Assembly: GCA_000149265.1 (NCBI GenBank)
Contig: CH003364.1
Coordinates: 2,392,359-2,456,358, forward strand
From: Ciona savignyi
Lineage: Eukaryota; Chordata; Ascidiacea; Phlebobranchia; Cionidae
DNA length: 64,000 nt
Direction of reading: 5' to 3'
Below are positions 59,582 through 64,000 of this stretch, piece after piece. Below the pieces are notes generated by a model. That model was not told the origin of the DNA. It did no database searches and saw only the letters and a program-made list of their open reading frames with translations. How positions within the stretch are numbered: the first letter of the stretch is position 1; each line of letters begins with the position of its first letter. The translations under genes were made by a program, and so were the position numbers.

Positions 59582-64000
<4,419 letters not shown>

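Overview
The window looks like nuclear DNA of an ascidian tunicate, most likely Ciona or a close relative. The reasons are an AT-rich genome with short GT-AG introns, a chordate-type agrin gene with neural z-site microexons, and small non-autonomous transposons and tRNA-derived SINEs. The genus is inferred from overall character; I could not run a search. The window holds two protein-coding genes, both on the + strand. I see no CRISPR array and no recognisable retroviral or LTR element.

Gene 1 (3210-55151) is agrin, the heparan-sulfate proteoglycan of basement membranes and the neuromuscular synapse. I traced about 45 firm exons plus several candidate microexons by reading frame, intron phase and GT-AG sites. 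In order they encode: signal peptide; NtA laminin-binding domain (3 exons); a 22.3-kb intron; Kazal/follistatin-like domains 1-3; an SEA-like module not found at this place in vertebrate agrin; Kazal 4 (degenerate) to 6; a Ser-Gly glycosaminoglycan site with Kazal 7; the agrin-specific YGCC segment; two laminin-EGF domains; Kazal 8; a large exon of 24-base repeats encoding EPEPEPSS-type units; a second Ser-Gly site; the canonical SEA domain; a short acidic linker with no EGF; LamG1; EGF; EGF; LamG2; EGF; LamG3; stop. The predicted protein is about 2,200 residues, close to vertebrate agrin (about 2,050).

The most notable feature is in LamG3. Two in-frame microexons of 18 and 15 nt sit at the position of the vertebrate z site. 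The first encodes TNEVP, nearly the same as the TNEIP/ANEIP core of neural agrin that binds LRP4 and drives acetylcholine-receptor clustering. A dense cluster of YCAY motifs (NOVA sites) follows. LamG2 has one or two basic in-frame microexon candidates at the vertebrate y (heparin-binding) site, also followed by YCAY motifs.

Gene 2 (59582 to beyond 64000) is the V-type ATPase V1 subunit B gene. Eleven exons are represented. One is partly lost in an assembly gap (60639-61193), and the last runs off the window.

The 22-kb agrin intron, the upstream 3.2 kb and the 4.4-kb intergenic region carry a 950-bp terminal-inverted-repeat element with an internal palindrome, three copies of one tRNA-derived SINE, a possible hAT-like short element and a strong small hairpin. 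No further gene is supportable there.
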